A stretch of 19,645 nt of DNA, from NCBI GenBank assembly GCA_035606335.1, contig DATNFP010000063.1:1-19645 (forward strand). The letters are read 5' to 3'. Position 1 is the stretch's first letter. Each line of letters begins with the position of its first letter. Shown here piece after piece: positions 7,801 through 16,459 of the stretch. The notes beneath the pieces were generated by a model that worked only from the letters and a program-made list of their open reading frames with translations, was not told the origin of the DNA and did no database searches. The translations under genes were made by a program, and so were the position numbers. Source of the DNA: DATNFP01 sp035606335 (GTDB lineage: Bacteria > Bacteroidota > Bacteroidia > Chitinophagales > Chitinophagaceae).

Positions 7801-10218
7801 ATGAAACAAACAAGACAGGAGGGGAACCTCTCTTTTAAAATTGCATTTGAAGGCAAACTACCGCAGCAACTACCGGTTAAAGCGTATGTTTTTGATTCTA
7901 CCGGCAAATTAGTGCAATCATCAGATGTAAGTGATGGCGCACTTAAATTGCCATTTGGAGCCTCACAGCTTAAAGGGTATAGAATATTTATTGCCCCTGT
8001 ATCTCCTAATGCATCAAAGGATACAGTACCTACCATTGAACAGATGGTAAACACGAGAGCTTATGAAGCATCTGTAAAGTCAGGAAGAGCACTTAAAGAC
8101 GTATTGGCGATCCCGCAAAACAATATCATTTATTGGTGGTGGAGGCAATGCCATGTAACAGGAACGGTATCGAAAGGCATCAACATGCAAGGCATTTGGC
8201 AATATTTGCCGGTTTGTAATGCAAGGGTCCATATATGCGAGATAGACTATTGGTTTATCTGGTACCTGGATATATCTGTGATTGAACGTATAAGATGGGA
8301 ATGGTGGCAATTAGTGAAACCACATATACCTTTCCCATTCAAAGTACCACCGAATGTAAACCCGCCACAACCCGGCCCGGGTCCTGATCCAGGTCCGCTG
8401 GCAAAAGTAAACCTCCCGTTAGGAGAATTAGCGAACAAGGCAAATATTTTAGCCCAGAGCCGTGCAGGAATGAAAGCTGCTCCACAACAAATATTTGCAA
8501 TGAGCAAGAGTTTAGGCACAATAAGCAGGGGGCCTTCAATTGTGAATGATAGCCCGATATCTATATTGCGTACACCACCTGTTATAGTATCTAATCCTCG
8601 TATAGAGCAGATGATGTCTTCGGGTAATCTGCATGATGTAAGGCAGGCACTGGTATCTAATATTGAATGGTTCAGGCCCTATTTCTGTTACTGGTGGCCA
8701 TGGTTCAGACTGTATTTTTATACCAGCGAGGAATTAGCTGTTGTAGAAACAGATGATTTGGGAAACTTTAGCACAGATATCTGGTACCAGGTATTTGGAG
8801 ATCATCCGGATATATATGTGTGGGTAGAGTACCTGATAGATGGTGTATGGACTGCTGTATATGAGCCACCGATACCATGTAATACTTATTGGAATTACGT
8901 TTGCGGGACTCCTATAAATATTAATCTTTATGATCCCCGTGTGCCGGCATGTGATCATCTTGGTCATTTGCAGGGACAATTTGTTGAAGTGGTTAGAGTA
9001 GGAAGTGGCGCATTTATGGAACACATCAGCCAGGCAAATAATAATATAATTGTACAGGGGCGCACATTCAATACGATTGGTTGCACTGATTTCAATCTTG
9101 CAACGGATGATAACCGCCGGCCCTTTGGCGGGACATTAGGATTGAAGGTTTTGTTCGGTGATGATACTTTATACAATGCAGGAGCCACACACTACAGGTG
9201 GTCTTATCATCAAATAGCCAATTCAACAAATGATCATGGACATAGTGCAGTAGCCGACACATCGCTTGTTAATATTCTCTATTCTGATACGAATTGGCAG
9301 GTATTGGGAAGTGATGTTAGCATATTATATCGTGAACGGTACACCGATAGTCATGGTGATCTGCAGGAAACTGTTAAGAGTTTTTCATTGCTTGATACAG
9401 CTGTAAATGGTGTGGCTATTAAAATACCGCGTGAGAATATTACTGATATGATCACACCGGCACCCGGTACAACTATACAATATGCTGACCAGGATTGGAT
9501 GAGTGGCTTCTTAAACACTGTTGGCCTTGCAGATGGCTTATATGAACTGAAACTGGAATTGCTATCAATTACAAGTAATAACCCAAATGTGTTTGAACTA
9601 CCAGCAACTGCATGGAAAGTACCTACTCATGATGATTCCAACCAAACCGAAAACGCACCTGCTATTTTCAATTACAGCAGTACTGCCAACCCGCCAACTG
9701 CAGGAAAAATAACAGGATTCAAATTTATCGCTAGAGTTGACAACAATGCTGTTGTTGCAGCAATTGATAATATTATTGTAGATGGCACGTCAGCGTCTAC
9801 AGCCTGCGGCTTTGTTCAATACAATAATATCAATACATCTACCGCATTGATAGGTCTTGTCGCATCTCATCCTAATGATTTTGCAACGTTCAGCTTTAGT
9901 ATCACCAAGGGCAATGGCAATCCAACGGTTAATACCAGCGCAAGCGGTATGACAATTGGAGATACATCGGGTTATATTGCTGTTGCAGAAAACGTAACGG
10001 ATGCACATGGCAATCTTTTGCCAGATGTGCAACATTACAGCAAAACTATAACCAATCTTAACGATCTATTGCAGGGGTGTGATAAAGCTGCTTTTGCAGA
10101 TGTGCTCTACGTAGATTCGTTAGCTACAAATGGTTCTAATTCAGATCCTTTATATGCGGCAAGCGCTGTTGCTGCATTTGCTTTAGAACCAGCTCCTCCT
10201 GCACCTCCTATTATATAA
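7801..10218 (+). CDS. Large modular beta-rich protein of unknown function
   Basis: The 805-residue protein has no signal peptide or membrane helix. Residues 8-67 look like a small beta-sandwich (LSFKIAFEGKLPQQLPVKAYVF). From 112 a segment with YWWWRQCHVTGTV and LPVCNARVHICEID resembles the first strands of a carboxypeptidase-regulatory or transthyretin-like domain. Its apparent second half (ELAVVETDDLGNFSTDIWY, 311-329, through CNTYWNYVCGT) comes only after a roughly 150-residue insert with a proline-rich linker (183-199, PPNVNPPQPGPGPDPGP). Later blocks include DDNRRPFGGTLGLKV (436-450) and a C-terminal region rich in Ala, Asn and Thr ending in PAPPAPPII. Trp and Cys are unusually common in the first half. 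I recognise the general architecture as one recurring in uncharacterised bacterial proteins but cannot assign a function. The ATG at 7801 has no clear ribosome binding site. A strong terminator follows, so it is probably transcribed alone. Confidence 0.85.
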   Translation: MKQTRQEGNLSFKIAFEGKLPQQLPVKAYVFDSTGKLVQSSDVSDGALKLPFGASQLKGYRIFIAPVSPNASKDTVPTIEQMVNTRAYEASVKSGRALKDVLAIPQNNIIYWWWRQCHVTGTVSKGINMQGIWQYLPVCNARVHICEIDYWFIWYLDISVIERIRWEWWQLVKPHIPFPFKVPPNVNPPQPGPGPDPGPLAKVNLPLGELANKANILAQSRAGMKAAPQQIFAMSKSLGTISRGPSIVNDSPISILRTPPVIVSNPRIEQMMSSGNLHDVRQALVSNIEWFRPYFCYWWPWFRLYFYTSEELAVVETDDLGNFSTDIWYQVFGDHPDIYVWVEYLIDGVWTAVYEPPIPCNTYWNYVCGTPININLYDPRVPACDHLGHLQGQFVEVVRVGSGAFMEHISQANNNIIVQGRTFNTIGCTDFNLATDDNRRPFGGTLGLKVLFGDDTLYNAGATHYRWSYHQIANSTNDHGHSAVADTSLVNILYSDTNWQVLGSDVSILYRERYTDSHGDLQETVKSFSLLDTAVNGVAIKIPRENITDMITPAPGTTIQYADQDWMSGFLNTVGLADGLYELKLELLSITSNNPNVFELPATAWKVPTHDDSNQTENAPAIFNYSSTANPPTAGKITGFKFIARVDNNAVVAAIDNIIVDGTSASTACGFVQYNNINTSTALIGLVASHPNDFATFSFSITKGNGNPTVNTSASGMTIGDTSGYIAVAENVTDAHGNLLPDVQHYSKTITNLNDLLQGCDKAAFADVLYVDSLATNGSNSDPLYAASAVAAFALEPAPPAPPII

Positions 10219-10238
10219 CAATTGGATTTGTTTTTTTG

Positions 10239-10274
10239 AAATGATCCCGTGCTTTTTAGCAGGGATCATTTTTT
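10239..10274 (+). terminator. Intrinsic terminator after the 805-residue protein gene
   Basis: AAATGATCCC (10239-10248) pairs perfectly with GGGATCATTT (10262-10271). The inner bases TGC/GCA can extend the stem with one bulged G, and a T-run follows. It begins 20 nt after the stop codon. T residues just before the left arm mean it might also work in reverse, but no - strand gene needs it. Confidence 0.88.
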
Positions 10275-10323
10275 GTCTTAGAATAAAGTTGGCAATAACA
10301 GTAGTAGTACTTAATTTGTTCTT

Positions 10324-10875
10324 ATGAAGTGCCTATTGCATTTATTTATTTTTTTTCCGCTCTTTTCATTTGCACAAACCGATAGCTTTGCGGTATATAG
10401 CAGGGCATTCAACGTTAATGAAACAGGTGCTAATGAAATAAAAGATGCTGCTACGGATTATGTAAAGCAAAACAGGGACAGGTTTTTCTCTGTGTTTTCT
10501 TTTACAAAAGATGAATTAGATAAGAATATAGACACAACAGGATACGGCTATTATAAAACAAATGAAGATACTGTTCTTGCTCATTGTATATGGATATACC
10601 TGGGTAGTAAGAGAAGCGATTGCGTGGTGCTGAGAGGAGATGTAATATTTATTGCAAAGAACGGTTGGGCGAAAGTTGTGCTGCGAAACTTAAAGTATTA
10701 TAAATATGCTTATGAGAAAAACGGTGTGGTGTTTAAAGAAGAAGGCTATTATAAAAACCTGGACATTTGCAAGCATTGTAATGTGCCCGGCATAAAACTT
10801 GGGGAAATCGTGGACGATAATTTTGGAAGCATTGCAGCATCGTACCACGAATATTTAAAGAAAATATCTAAATAA
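10324..10875 (+). CDS. Small exported protein of unknown function
   Basis: This 183-residue protein starts with a signal peptide (MKCLLHLFIFFPLFSFAQ, likely cut near residue 17). The mature part is mixed alpha/beta: an amphipathic helical stretch (ETGANEIKDAATDYVKQNRDRFF), a central hydrophobic strand block (AHCIWIYLGSKRSDCVVLRGDVIFIA), then KVVLRNLKYYKYAY. A CKHCNVPG motif sits at about 149-156; those two cysteines plus Cys88 and Cys96 are the only mature ones. The strand-rich middle with a calcium- or nucleotide-free look suggests a small periplasmic or surface domain, possibly related to DUF4468-type proteins, but that is a weak guess. It lies 18 nt upstream of the FMN reductase-like gene on the same strand and is probably cotranscribed with it. 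Confidence 0.8.
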   Translation: MKCLLHLFIFFPLFSFAQTDSFAVYSRAFNVNETGANEIKDAATDYVKQNRDRFFSVFSFTKDELDKNIDTTGYGYYKTNEDTVLAHCIWIYLGSKRSDCVVLRGDVIFIAKNGWAKVVLRNLKYYKYAYEKNGVVFKEEGYYKNLDICKHCNVPGIKLGEIVDDNFGSIAASYHEYLKKISK

Positions 10876-10893
10876 ATAAGAGGATAAATCAGG

Positions 10894-11445
10894 ATGGGAC
10901 ATAAAAAAATTAAGATAGTAGCTATTTCAGGTAGCCTGAGAGCCAATTCTTCAACAAATGCAGTTGTGAAAGTTATTGCAGGAATGGTACCTGAAAATGT
11001 TGATTTTATTATTTACAATGGGTTAGGAGATCTGCCACATTTTAATGATAGTTCGGAAGTGCCCGCACCTGTTGAACAGTTTCGTAAGTTGCTGAGAGAC
11101 GCAGATGGCATATTGATATGTACGCCTGAATATGCATTTGGTTTGCCGGGTGTATTGAAAAATGCTCTTGACTGGACAGTTTCATCCGGAGAATTTGTAT
11201 TTAAACCTGTGGCCGTTATTACTGCGGCAACAGGAGGAGAGAATGCCCATAAGTCGCTTCTTTTAACGCTTACCGCACTTACAGCGGATATACCGGAGGG
11301 TGGGGCTGTATTAATACCATTTATCCGTTCGAAATTTGATAAAGAAGGAAATCTCTCTGATCCTGCTACAATTCAATTACTTGATTCAGTTTTAAATGTA
11401 TTGGTCAATAAAATTATTCAGACCAATGCAATATCTTTATCATAA
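10894..11445 (+). CDS. NADPH-dependent FMN reductase-family flavoprotein
   Basis: This 183-residue protein matches the flavodoxin-like NADPH-dependent FMN reductase family (PF03358 type), which reduces flavins, quinones, azo dyes or chromate with NAD(P)H. The N-terminal phosphate-binding loop is SGSLRANSSTNAV at 13-25. The second signature is TPEYAFGLPGVLKNALDW at 77-94, where most relatives have Asn in place of Ala80. It is soluble and cytoplasmic. Length is normal for the family. The stop codon overlaps the next ATG by one base (TAATG), so translation of the two is likely coupled. The physiological substrate cannot be told from sequence. Confidence 0.92.
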   Translation: MGHKKIKIVAISGSLRANSSTNAVVKVIAGMVPENVDFIIYNGLGDLPHFNDSSEVPAPVEQFRKLLRDADGILICTPEYAFGLPGVLKNALDWTVSSGEFVFKPVAVITAATGGENAHKSLLLTLTALTADIPEGGAVLIPFIRSKFDKEGNLSDPATIQLLDSVLNVLVNKIIQTNAISLS

Positions 11446-11669
11446 TGAAACCCTTAAAATTCTTTATTGATTTTTTAATTAATTGCGCCTGGTGGAGTAT
11501 ATCCTATATTTTTATAACACCACAGCATACGATAAAGGAAACTATATTTAGTATCGTATTTATGGGCGTAGCCTCTACAGTTTTTCCCTTTGGTGTTGCC
11601 TCCCCCGTAAGGTCAATTATAAAATATTTCTCTAAAAAATCACAAATCAATAAAGCCAAAATCCTATGA
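11445..11669 (+). CDS. Small membrane protein, two predicted helices
   Basis: The 74-residue product has two hydrophobic stretches, FFIDFLINCAWWSISYIFI (about 6-24) and IFSIVFMGVASTVFPFGVAS (about 34-53), then a basic tail (IIKYFSKKSQINKAK). Its ATG shares a base with the flavoprotein stop and its TGA overlaps the next ATG, so it is locked between two genes by translational coupling, good evidence that it is real. No family recognised. It could assist or anchor the flavoprotein, but that is only a guess from context. Confidence 0.7.
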   Translation: MKPLKFFIDFLINCAWWSISYIFITPQHTIKETIFSIVFMGVASTVFPFGVASPVRSIIKYFSKKSQINKAKIL

Positions 11670-11857
11670 AAATGCGCATAGTAAAGAAATTTATAGTTAT
11701 GTACTTCTTCTTTCTTGGGCTTGATAGATTGAAAGGTGATATAATGGGTACCCATCCTCATGACTATTCTTTTTACGTAGATATTTTCGTTATGACTGCA
11801 ATTATTCTTTTCTTTAATATGCGAACGGAAAGAGAGAAGTCTAAAGAAATAAACTAA
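11666..11857 (+). CDS. Small membrane protein, last gene of the flavoprotein cluster
   Basis: The 63-residue product has two hydrophobic segments, KKFIVMYFFFLGLDRL (about 7-22) and YSFYVDIFVMTAIILFFNM (about 34-52), with a charged C-terminus (RTEREKSKEIN). Its start overlaps the previous stop in an ATGA arrangement. It shows no similarity I recognise. Together with the gene at 11445 it may form a small membrane pair. A 129-bp gap then separates it from glyA, which has its own promoter match. Confidence 0.65.
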   Translation: MKMRIVKKFIVMYFFFLGLDRLKGDIMGTHPHDYSFYVDIFVMTAIILFFNMRTEREKSKEIN

Positions 11858-11960
11858 TACTTACTGATTATCCAAGCGGTTGAGTTATTTAGCAGAATTT
11901 AATAAAAAGCTGTTCCAGCCTCATTTTTAATTACATTTCACAATTAAATCCTTTCTTGAA

Positions 11961-11968
11961 TATCTTTG
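11961..11968 (+). promoter_or_regulatory. -7 promoter element of glyA (TATCTTTG)
   Basis: TATCTTTG fits TAnnTTTG exactly and lies 18 nt before the glyA ATG, giving a very short leader. A partial -33 match, TTTC at 11936-11939, is spaced about 21 nt upstream. Confidence 0.65.
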
Positions 11969-11986
11969 CAGCGAAATTTATAATAC

Positions 11987-13276
11987 ATGCAACGCGATAC
12001 TGCCATTTTTGATCTGATCCATGAAGAACTGGAACGCCAGCAACGGGGTTTGGAACTAATAGCTTCTGAAAATTTTACTAGCGTGCAGGTAATGCAGGCT
12101 ATGGGTAATGTAATGACCAATAAATATGCTGAAGGCTATCCCGGAAAAAGATATTATGGTGGTTGCGAGGTAGTAGATAAAAGTGAACAATTAGGTATAG
12201 ACAGGGTAAAGCAAGTATTTGATGTAGAATATGCCAATGTGCAGCCACACAGTGGGGCACAGGCTAATGCTTCTGTAATGCTGGCAGTTTTAAAACCCAG
12301 TGATACAATATTGGGGCTTGATCTAAGTATGGGTGGACACCTTACACATGGCTCACCAGTGAATTTTTCAGGCAAATTATATAATGCTGTGCACTATGGT
12401 GTATCGAAAGATACGGGTATTATAGATTATGACCATATGGAACACCAGGCAGTGGAGCATAAGCCCAAACTGATCATTTGTGGCGCATCTGCCTATAGCC
12501 GTGATTGGGATTATGAACGTATCCGTGCAATAGCAGATAAAGTAGGCGCGCTGGTGATGGCAGATATAGCACACCCTGCGGGGCTGATAGCCAAGAAACT
12601 TTTGAAAAGCCCTTTCGATCATTGTCATATTGTTACCAGCACCACTCACAAAACATTACGTGGGCCTCGCGGAGGTATCATCCTGATGAAAAAAGATTTT
12701 GAAAACCCATGGGGCATTACCGGACCGAAAGGTGAAGTGCGGACGATGAGCCAATTAATAGACCTGGCTGTATTTCCCGGAACACAGGGCGGCCCATTGG
12801 AACATGTGATCGCAGCAAAGGCTGTTTCATTCTTTGAAATATTACAGGACGAGTTCACAGTTTATGCAAAACAGATCATCAGCAATGCACAGGCGCTTGC
12901 AAACGCATTTTTAGAAAAGGGATATAATATTGTTTCGGGGGGTACTGATAATCACCTGCTTTTGATTGACCTGAGAAATAAGAATATAAGTGGTAAAAAA
13001 GCGGAAAATACACTTGTAAAAGCAGACATTACCATTAATAAAAATATGGTACCATTTGATGATAAATCACCATTTATCACATCGGGGATTCGTGTTGGCG
13101 TGCCTGCAGTAACAACGAGAGGACTAAAAGAAGAGCATATGTCGCAGATAGTGAACTGGCTGGATAGGGTGCTGATGGATGCTGATAATGAACAATTAAT
13201 TCAAACCGTGCGTGGGGATGTAAATAATTTTATGAAAGAATTCCCTTTGTATCCTGAATACCCATTTCATTCTTAA
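11987..13276 (+). CDS. glyA: Serine hydroxymethyltransferase
   Basis: The 429-residue cytoplasmic PLP enzyme interconverts serine and glycine and transfers the one-carbon unit to tetrahydrofolate. The N-terminal block GLELIASENFTS (21-32), KYAEGYPGKRYYGGCE (46-61) and VQPHSGAQAN (85-94) are diagnostic. The PLP-binding lysine is Lys222 in TSTTHKTLRGPRGG, and the folate/PLP site region MADIAHPAGLIA (191-202) is intact. TSGIRVGVPAVTTRG near 365-379 holds the carboxylate-binding Arg. Length and motif order are normal. The ATG at 11987 places the conserved block at the usual distance. It has its own promoter match upstream and a terminator downstream, so it is probably a single-gene unit. Confidence 0.98.
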   Translation: MQRDTAIFDLIHEELERQQRGLELIASENFTSVQVMQAMGNVMTNKYAEGYPGKRYYGGCEVVDKSEQLGIDRVKQVFDVEYANVQPHSGAQANASVMLAVLKPSDTILGLDLSMGGHLTHGSPVNFSGKLYNAVHYGVSKDTGIIDYDHMEHQAVEHKPKLIICGASAYSRDWDYERIRAIADKVGALVMADIAHPAGLIAKKLLKSPFDHCHIVTSTTHKTLRGPRGGIILMKKDFENPWGITGPKGEVRTMSQLIDLAVFPGTQGGPLEHVIAAKAVSFFEILQDEFTVYAKQIISNAQALANAFLEKGYNIVSGGTDNHLLLIDLRNKNISGKKAENTLVKADITINKNMVPFDDKSPFITSGIRVGVPAVTTRGLKEEHMSQIVNWLDRVLMDADNEQLIQTVRGDVNNFMKEFPLYPEYPFHS

Positions 13277-13302
13277 TAAAATACTAAAGTGTTAAATCAT
13301 TG

Positions 13303-13335
13303 AAGCCATTATGTTAGAATCATGATGGCTTTTTT
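13303..13335 (+). terminator. Intrinsic terminator after glyA
   Basis: AAGCCATTATG (13303-13313) pairs with CATGATGGCTT (13321-13331) through 11 bp including one T-G pair, with a 7-nt loop, and the 3' arm runs into a T-tract ending at 13335. It is 26 nt past the stop codon. Confidence 0.85.
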
Positions 13336-13403
13336 ATTTTATATCCTAGTATATTGCGTATCGTTACAGCATTTCTTTAACGCTTCACCTAAAAAAACAA
13401 CCC

Positions 13404-13411
13404 TATTTTTG
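13404..13411 (+). promoter_or_regulatory. -7 promoter element (TATTTTTG) of the 13438 gene
   Basis: TATTTTTG is an exact TAnnTTTG match 26 nt before the ATG at 13438, and it follows the glyA terminator. It would drive the exported-protein gene and the ppk2 gene behind it. Confidence 0.6.
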
Positions 13412-13437
13412 TCACACCAGCAAGAAAAGGATCAAAA

Positions 13438-15684
13438 ATGAATAGAAAGATTATCTCAATAATAGGCATTACAGTTTTATTAGCTTTAATTTTCACCGAC
13501 CAGGCATCTGCACAAAGAAGAAAGAAAAAAAAGAAGGAAGAGCCTAAGGTCGTCAGTATATATGATGTAGATACTTTGGTGCATCCAATACCCCGGAACA
13601 GGCAATTATTTCATGATAAAATAGATAAGGAGCAAAGAAGAGCCGATGCATCTGATGGCGAGGTGGATGGCGTTATTTATTACTCCGAAGACACCGTGTA
13701 TACAGGGGTGTTAACTAAAGCTATTCTGTCCGATATAGATCATATACAGATAATGATCGAAAATCTGCCCCCAGACGGCAGAGATGGACAGACAGATAAC
13801 CAGAGGAAGATACGCTACTTGAAGGCTGTATGGGAAATGCTGATAAAATACAACCAGGATGTGAAGGTAGACCCATTCTATTATAAAAGGCTTGTGAATA
13901 ATATGCATGATATGATCATTGCTGATGAGGAAAATAGGTTGACAGGTTTTGTGGACAGCAATATCAATATCTATACACTGAATAACAGTATGGTAATGCT
14001 GGAAGATAAACCTGATGACAAAGCTTTTATTTATCAGGGTATGGGCAAGAAAGATCCCCGGCTAATGATAAAGCGACTTACGGAATTTGCGGACCAGCCT
14101 TTTGCTTGTGATGTAATTTCCGACGCAGCACGAGTGGTGCCAAGTGCAGTTTTTAACTATGCATCGTCAACCGATTTTAAATTAAGAAATGCAGTGCGCA
14201 ACTGCAGCGATCCTTTGGTGCAAACTATTGTAAGTATTGCAGACAAGTCGAGGGCGCCATTGAAAGTAATGCCTTTCCTGAGTGACATCTATAATAAAAA
14301 GATGACCATTGAAGAGGTGGATAAATTGGCTGAGGATCCGGAGCTGTATTTTAAAGCGCTTGTAAACCTGAAGCTGGAACATGACACTTTAGGCAGCTTT
14401 ACTTATTCTGATGAGCTCGCGTATCGGGCATTAACGTATGTGCGTGAGATGGATGATCTGCATGAATCACCTGATCCCGTACGTTTTAAATGTCTTGAAA
14501 AGCTTTCAGCACCTGATCTGTATTTTATCATGGTAGACGGACAGGATGAAATATATACCAGCAGTTTTTTAGGGACATTTAAGCGTATGCTGGAAAAGAT
14601 GAAACCTATGACCGGCAAAGAACTGCTGGATACAGTATATTATGATCACTTCAGGACATTCATCCGTATGTGCGCGGGGTTCAATACGCTTAGCGAGTTT
14701 TTGGCTACAATGAGCGAAGACAATAAGACCCAATTGATGACTAAGTTTATTGCGGGATTAGAAAAAGGAAAAGAAGACGACCTGGAAGATGCGGTGGATG
14801 TGGCTGATGCCTTTGGTAGCATTAAAGATAGTTCACTGGCCAGTTTCCTGGAGTTGCAAGTGAAAAAGAATTATGAGCTTTCATTTAAAGAAAACAGCAG
14901 GAAAGGTGTAATTGTGTATGGTCTGCTGGCTACATTATTTCATGGGTCGAAAGGATTAAATAATGATGAAGCTGCCGCTCAACAATCGGCAGTATTGAAA
15001 TTGCCGCCCATTAACCTTGTACCTTACAAATCCTTACTTGGAGATACTGACGTAGTTTTTGAACAGGTTTTCTTTTTTGGAGACGAGGATGGGAAAAATT
15101 CTTTCGCAAGCTTTCTTACCAACTTCAAGGAACCGGGTAAATGGAAAATAACGTATGATAAATATTGGGCTGTAATTGCATCAACCAAAGGGAAACCGAT
15201 AGTAATATATGCTAACCTACCAATACCAGAACCGGATGATGAGGATGCTCAAAATCGCCTCTGCAAGTACTTAGATGATAATAATATTCATCCAACTATA
15301 GTAATACACCGTGGGCACAGCTATCATCTACCGTTGACACTAGATAAGCTCGCCAAGCAGGATAAAATAGTAATATTAGGCTCTTGCGGTGGTTATCATA
15401 ACCTGTCAATTGTATTAGATCATTCGCCTGATGCACATATTATATCGTCCAAACAAACGGGCACCATGAGTGTAAACGAGCCAATAATAAAAGCCATAGA
15501 AGATCAGTTATTAGAAGGTCATGATATAAACTGGATATCAATATGGAAAGGTCTTGATGAATATTTTGCAAAAAAGCCTGATCTGGAAGATAAATTCTCT
15601 GATTATGTTCCTCCTTATCGTAACCTTGGTGCAATCTTTATAAAAGCATATCGTCGTATATTAAATAACGAAGATCAAATGTAA
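13438..15684 (+). CDS. Exported protein with possible caspase/CHAT-like C-terminal domain
   Basis: The 748-residue protein has a signal peptide (IISIIGITVLLALIFTDQASA, cut before Gln26), and the mature N-terminus starts with a basic tract (RRKKKKKEEPK). Residues about 40-560 appear mostly helical and give no recognisable family. The C-terminal part (about 590-735) alternates strands and helices: KPIVIYANLP, HPTIVIHRGHSYHL with His624 and His627, KIVILGSCGGYHN with Cys650, then DAHIISSKQTGTMSVNEP and a closing helix. A strand ending in a Gly-His and the next ending in a Ser-Cys-Gly is the arrangement of clan CD peptidases (caspases, gingipains, CHAT). The His-Cys separation of 23 residues is shorter than in most, so the assignment is tentative. 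It has its own promoter match and is 22 nt upstream of ppk2, likely cotranscribed. Confidence 0.85.
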   Translation: MNRKIISIIGITVLLALIFTDQASAQRRKKKKKEEPKVVSIYDVDTLVHPIPRNRQLFHDKIDKEQRRADASDGEVDGVIYYSEDTVYTGVLTKAILSDIDHIQIMIENLPPDGRDGQTDNQRKIRYLKAVWEMLIKYNQDVKVDPFYYKRLVNNMHDMIIADEENRLTGFVDSNINIYTLNNSMVMLEDKPDDKAFIYQGMGKKDPRLMIKRLTEFADQPFACDVISDAARVVPSAVFNYASSTDFKLRNAVRNCSDPLVQTIVSIADKSRAPLKVMPFLSDIYNKKMTIEEVDKLAEDPELYFKALVNLKLEHDTLGSFTYSDELAYRALTYVREMDDLHESPDPVRFKCLEKLSAPDLYFIMVDGQDEIYTSSFLGTFKRMLEKMKPMTGKELLDTVYYDHFRTFIRMCAGFNTLSEFLATMSEDNKTQLMTKFIAGLEKGKEDDLEDAVDVADAFGSIKDSSLASFLELQVKKNYELSFKENSRKGVIVYGLLATLFHGSKGLNNDEAAAQQSAVLKLPPINLVPYKSLLGDTDVVFEQVFFFGDEDGKNSFASFLTNFKEPGKWKITYDKYWAVIASTKGKPIVIYANLPIPEPDDEDAQNRLCKYLDDNNIHPTIVIHRGHSYHLPLTLDKLAKQDKIVILGSCGGYHNLSIVLDHSPDAHIISSKQTGTMSVNEPIIKAIEDQLLEGHDINWISIWKGLDEYFAKKPDLEDKFSDYVPPYRNLGAIFIKAYRRILNNEDQM

Positions 15685-15706
15685 TTTAATGGTTTAATGC
15701 TGCTAT

Positions 15707-16453
15707 ATGGATAAAATAAAGCTGAAGGATATTTCGACAGACGCCCCAAAAGATGCCGATAAAGAGAAAACGAAAGAGAAATTAGAAAAAATACTTAAAG
15801 AGCTTGATGATCTGCAGAACCTACTATATGCGGAAAACAAACATTCTATTCTACTGGTTGTCCAAGGTATGGATGCCAGCGGTAAAGATGGACTGACGCG
15901 TGACGTATTTACCAGCATGAACCCGCAGGGCGTAAATGTGATACCGTTTAAAGAGCCTACAGCAGAAGAATTATCTCACGATTTTTTATGGCGCATACAT
16001 ATGCACGCTCCACCAAGGAGAATGATACATATATTTAATCGCTCACATTATGAAGATGTACTTATTACCCGTGTGCATGGATTAGTGGACGATAAGACAG
16101 CTAAAAAAAGGATGAAGGCAATCAATGATTTTGAGCAACTATTGGTAGAGCATAACAATACAACTATCCTGAAATTTTACCTGCACATATCGCATAAAGA
16201 GCAGCTAAAAAGACTGGATGAAAGACTGGACAAACCACACAAGATGTGGAAGTATAATGCGGACGACTTTAAAGAATCGAAGAACTGGGATAAATATATG
16301 GAGTGTTATGAAGGGGTGTTTGAGCATTGTAATGAAATACCATGGCATATAGTACCATCCGACCAAAACTGGTATAAGTCATATACTGTAGCCAGGATCT
16401 TAAGGGATACAATGGAGGGTTTTAAAATGAAATTTCCAGGTGTTAAGAAATAA
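15707..16453 (+). CDS. ppk2: PPK2-family polyphosphate kinase, class III-like
   Basis: The 248-residue cytoplasmic enzyme would transfer phosphate between polyphosphate and nucleotides. The Walker A loop is GMDASGKDG (54-62), the Walker B region HIFNRSHYEDVL (108-119), and the lid region lies around RLDERLDKPHKMWKYN. The one-domain length and features such as LLYAENKHSILLVVQGMDASGKDG, EELSHDFLWRIH and the NWYKSYTVARIL end resemble the class III PPK2 of Meiothermus ruber, which phosphorylates both AMP and ADP. Class assignment is from memory of that sequence. The gene starts 22 nt after the exported-protein gene and ends 6 nt from a convergent hydrolase gene, with no terminator between them. 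Confidence 0.93.
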   Translation: MDKIKLKDISTDAPKDADKEKTKEKLEKILKELDDLQNLLYAENKHSILLVVQGMDASGKDGLTRDVFTSMNPQGVNVIPFKEPTAEELSHDFLWRIHMHAPPRRMIHIFNRSHYEDVLITRVHGLVDDKTAKKRMKAINDFEQLLVEHNNTTILKFYLHISHKEQLKRLDERLDKPHKMWKYNADDFKESKNWDKYMECYEGVFEHCNEIPWHIVPSDQNWYKSYTVARILRDTMEGFKMKFPGVKK

Positions 16454-16459
16454 TAGATC

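Noticed and set aside
8247..8519. - strand frames inside the 805-residue protein gene
   Set aside because: Their Gly/Pro-rich translations mirror the proline-linker codons on the other strand; nothing supports them.
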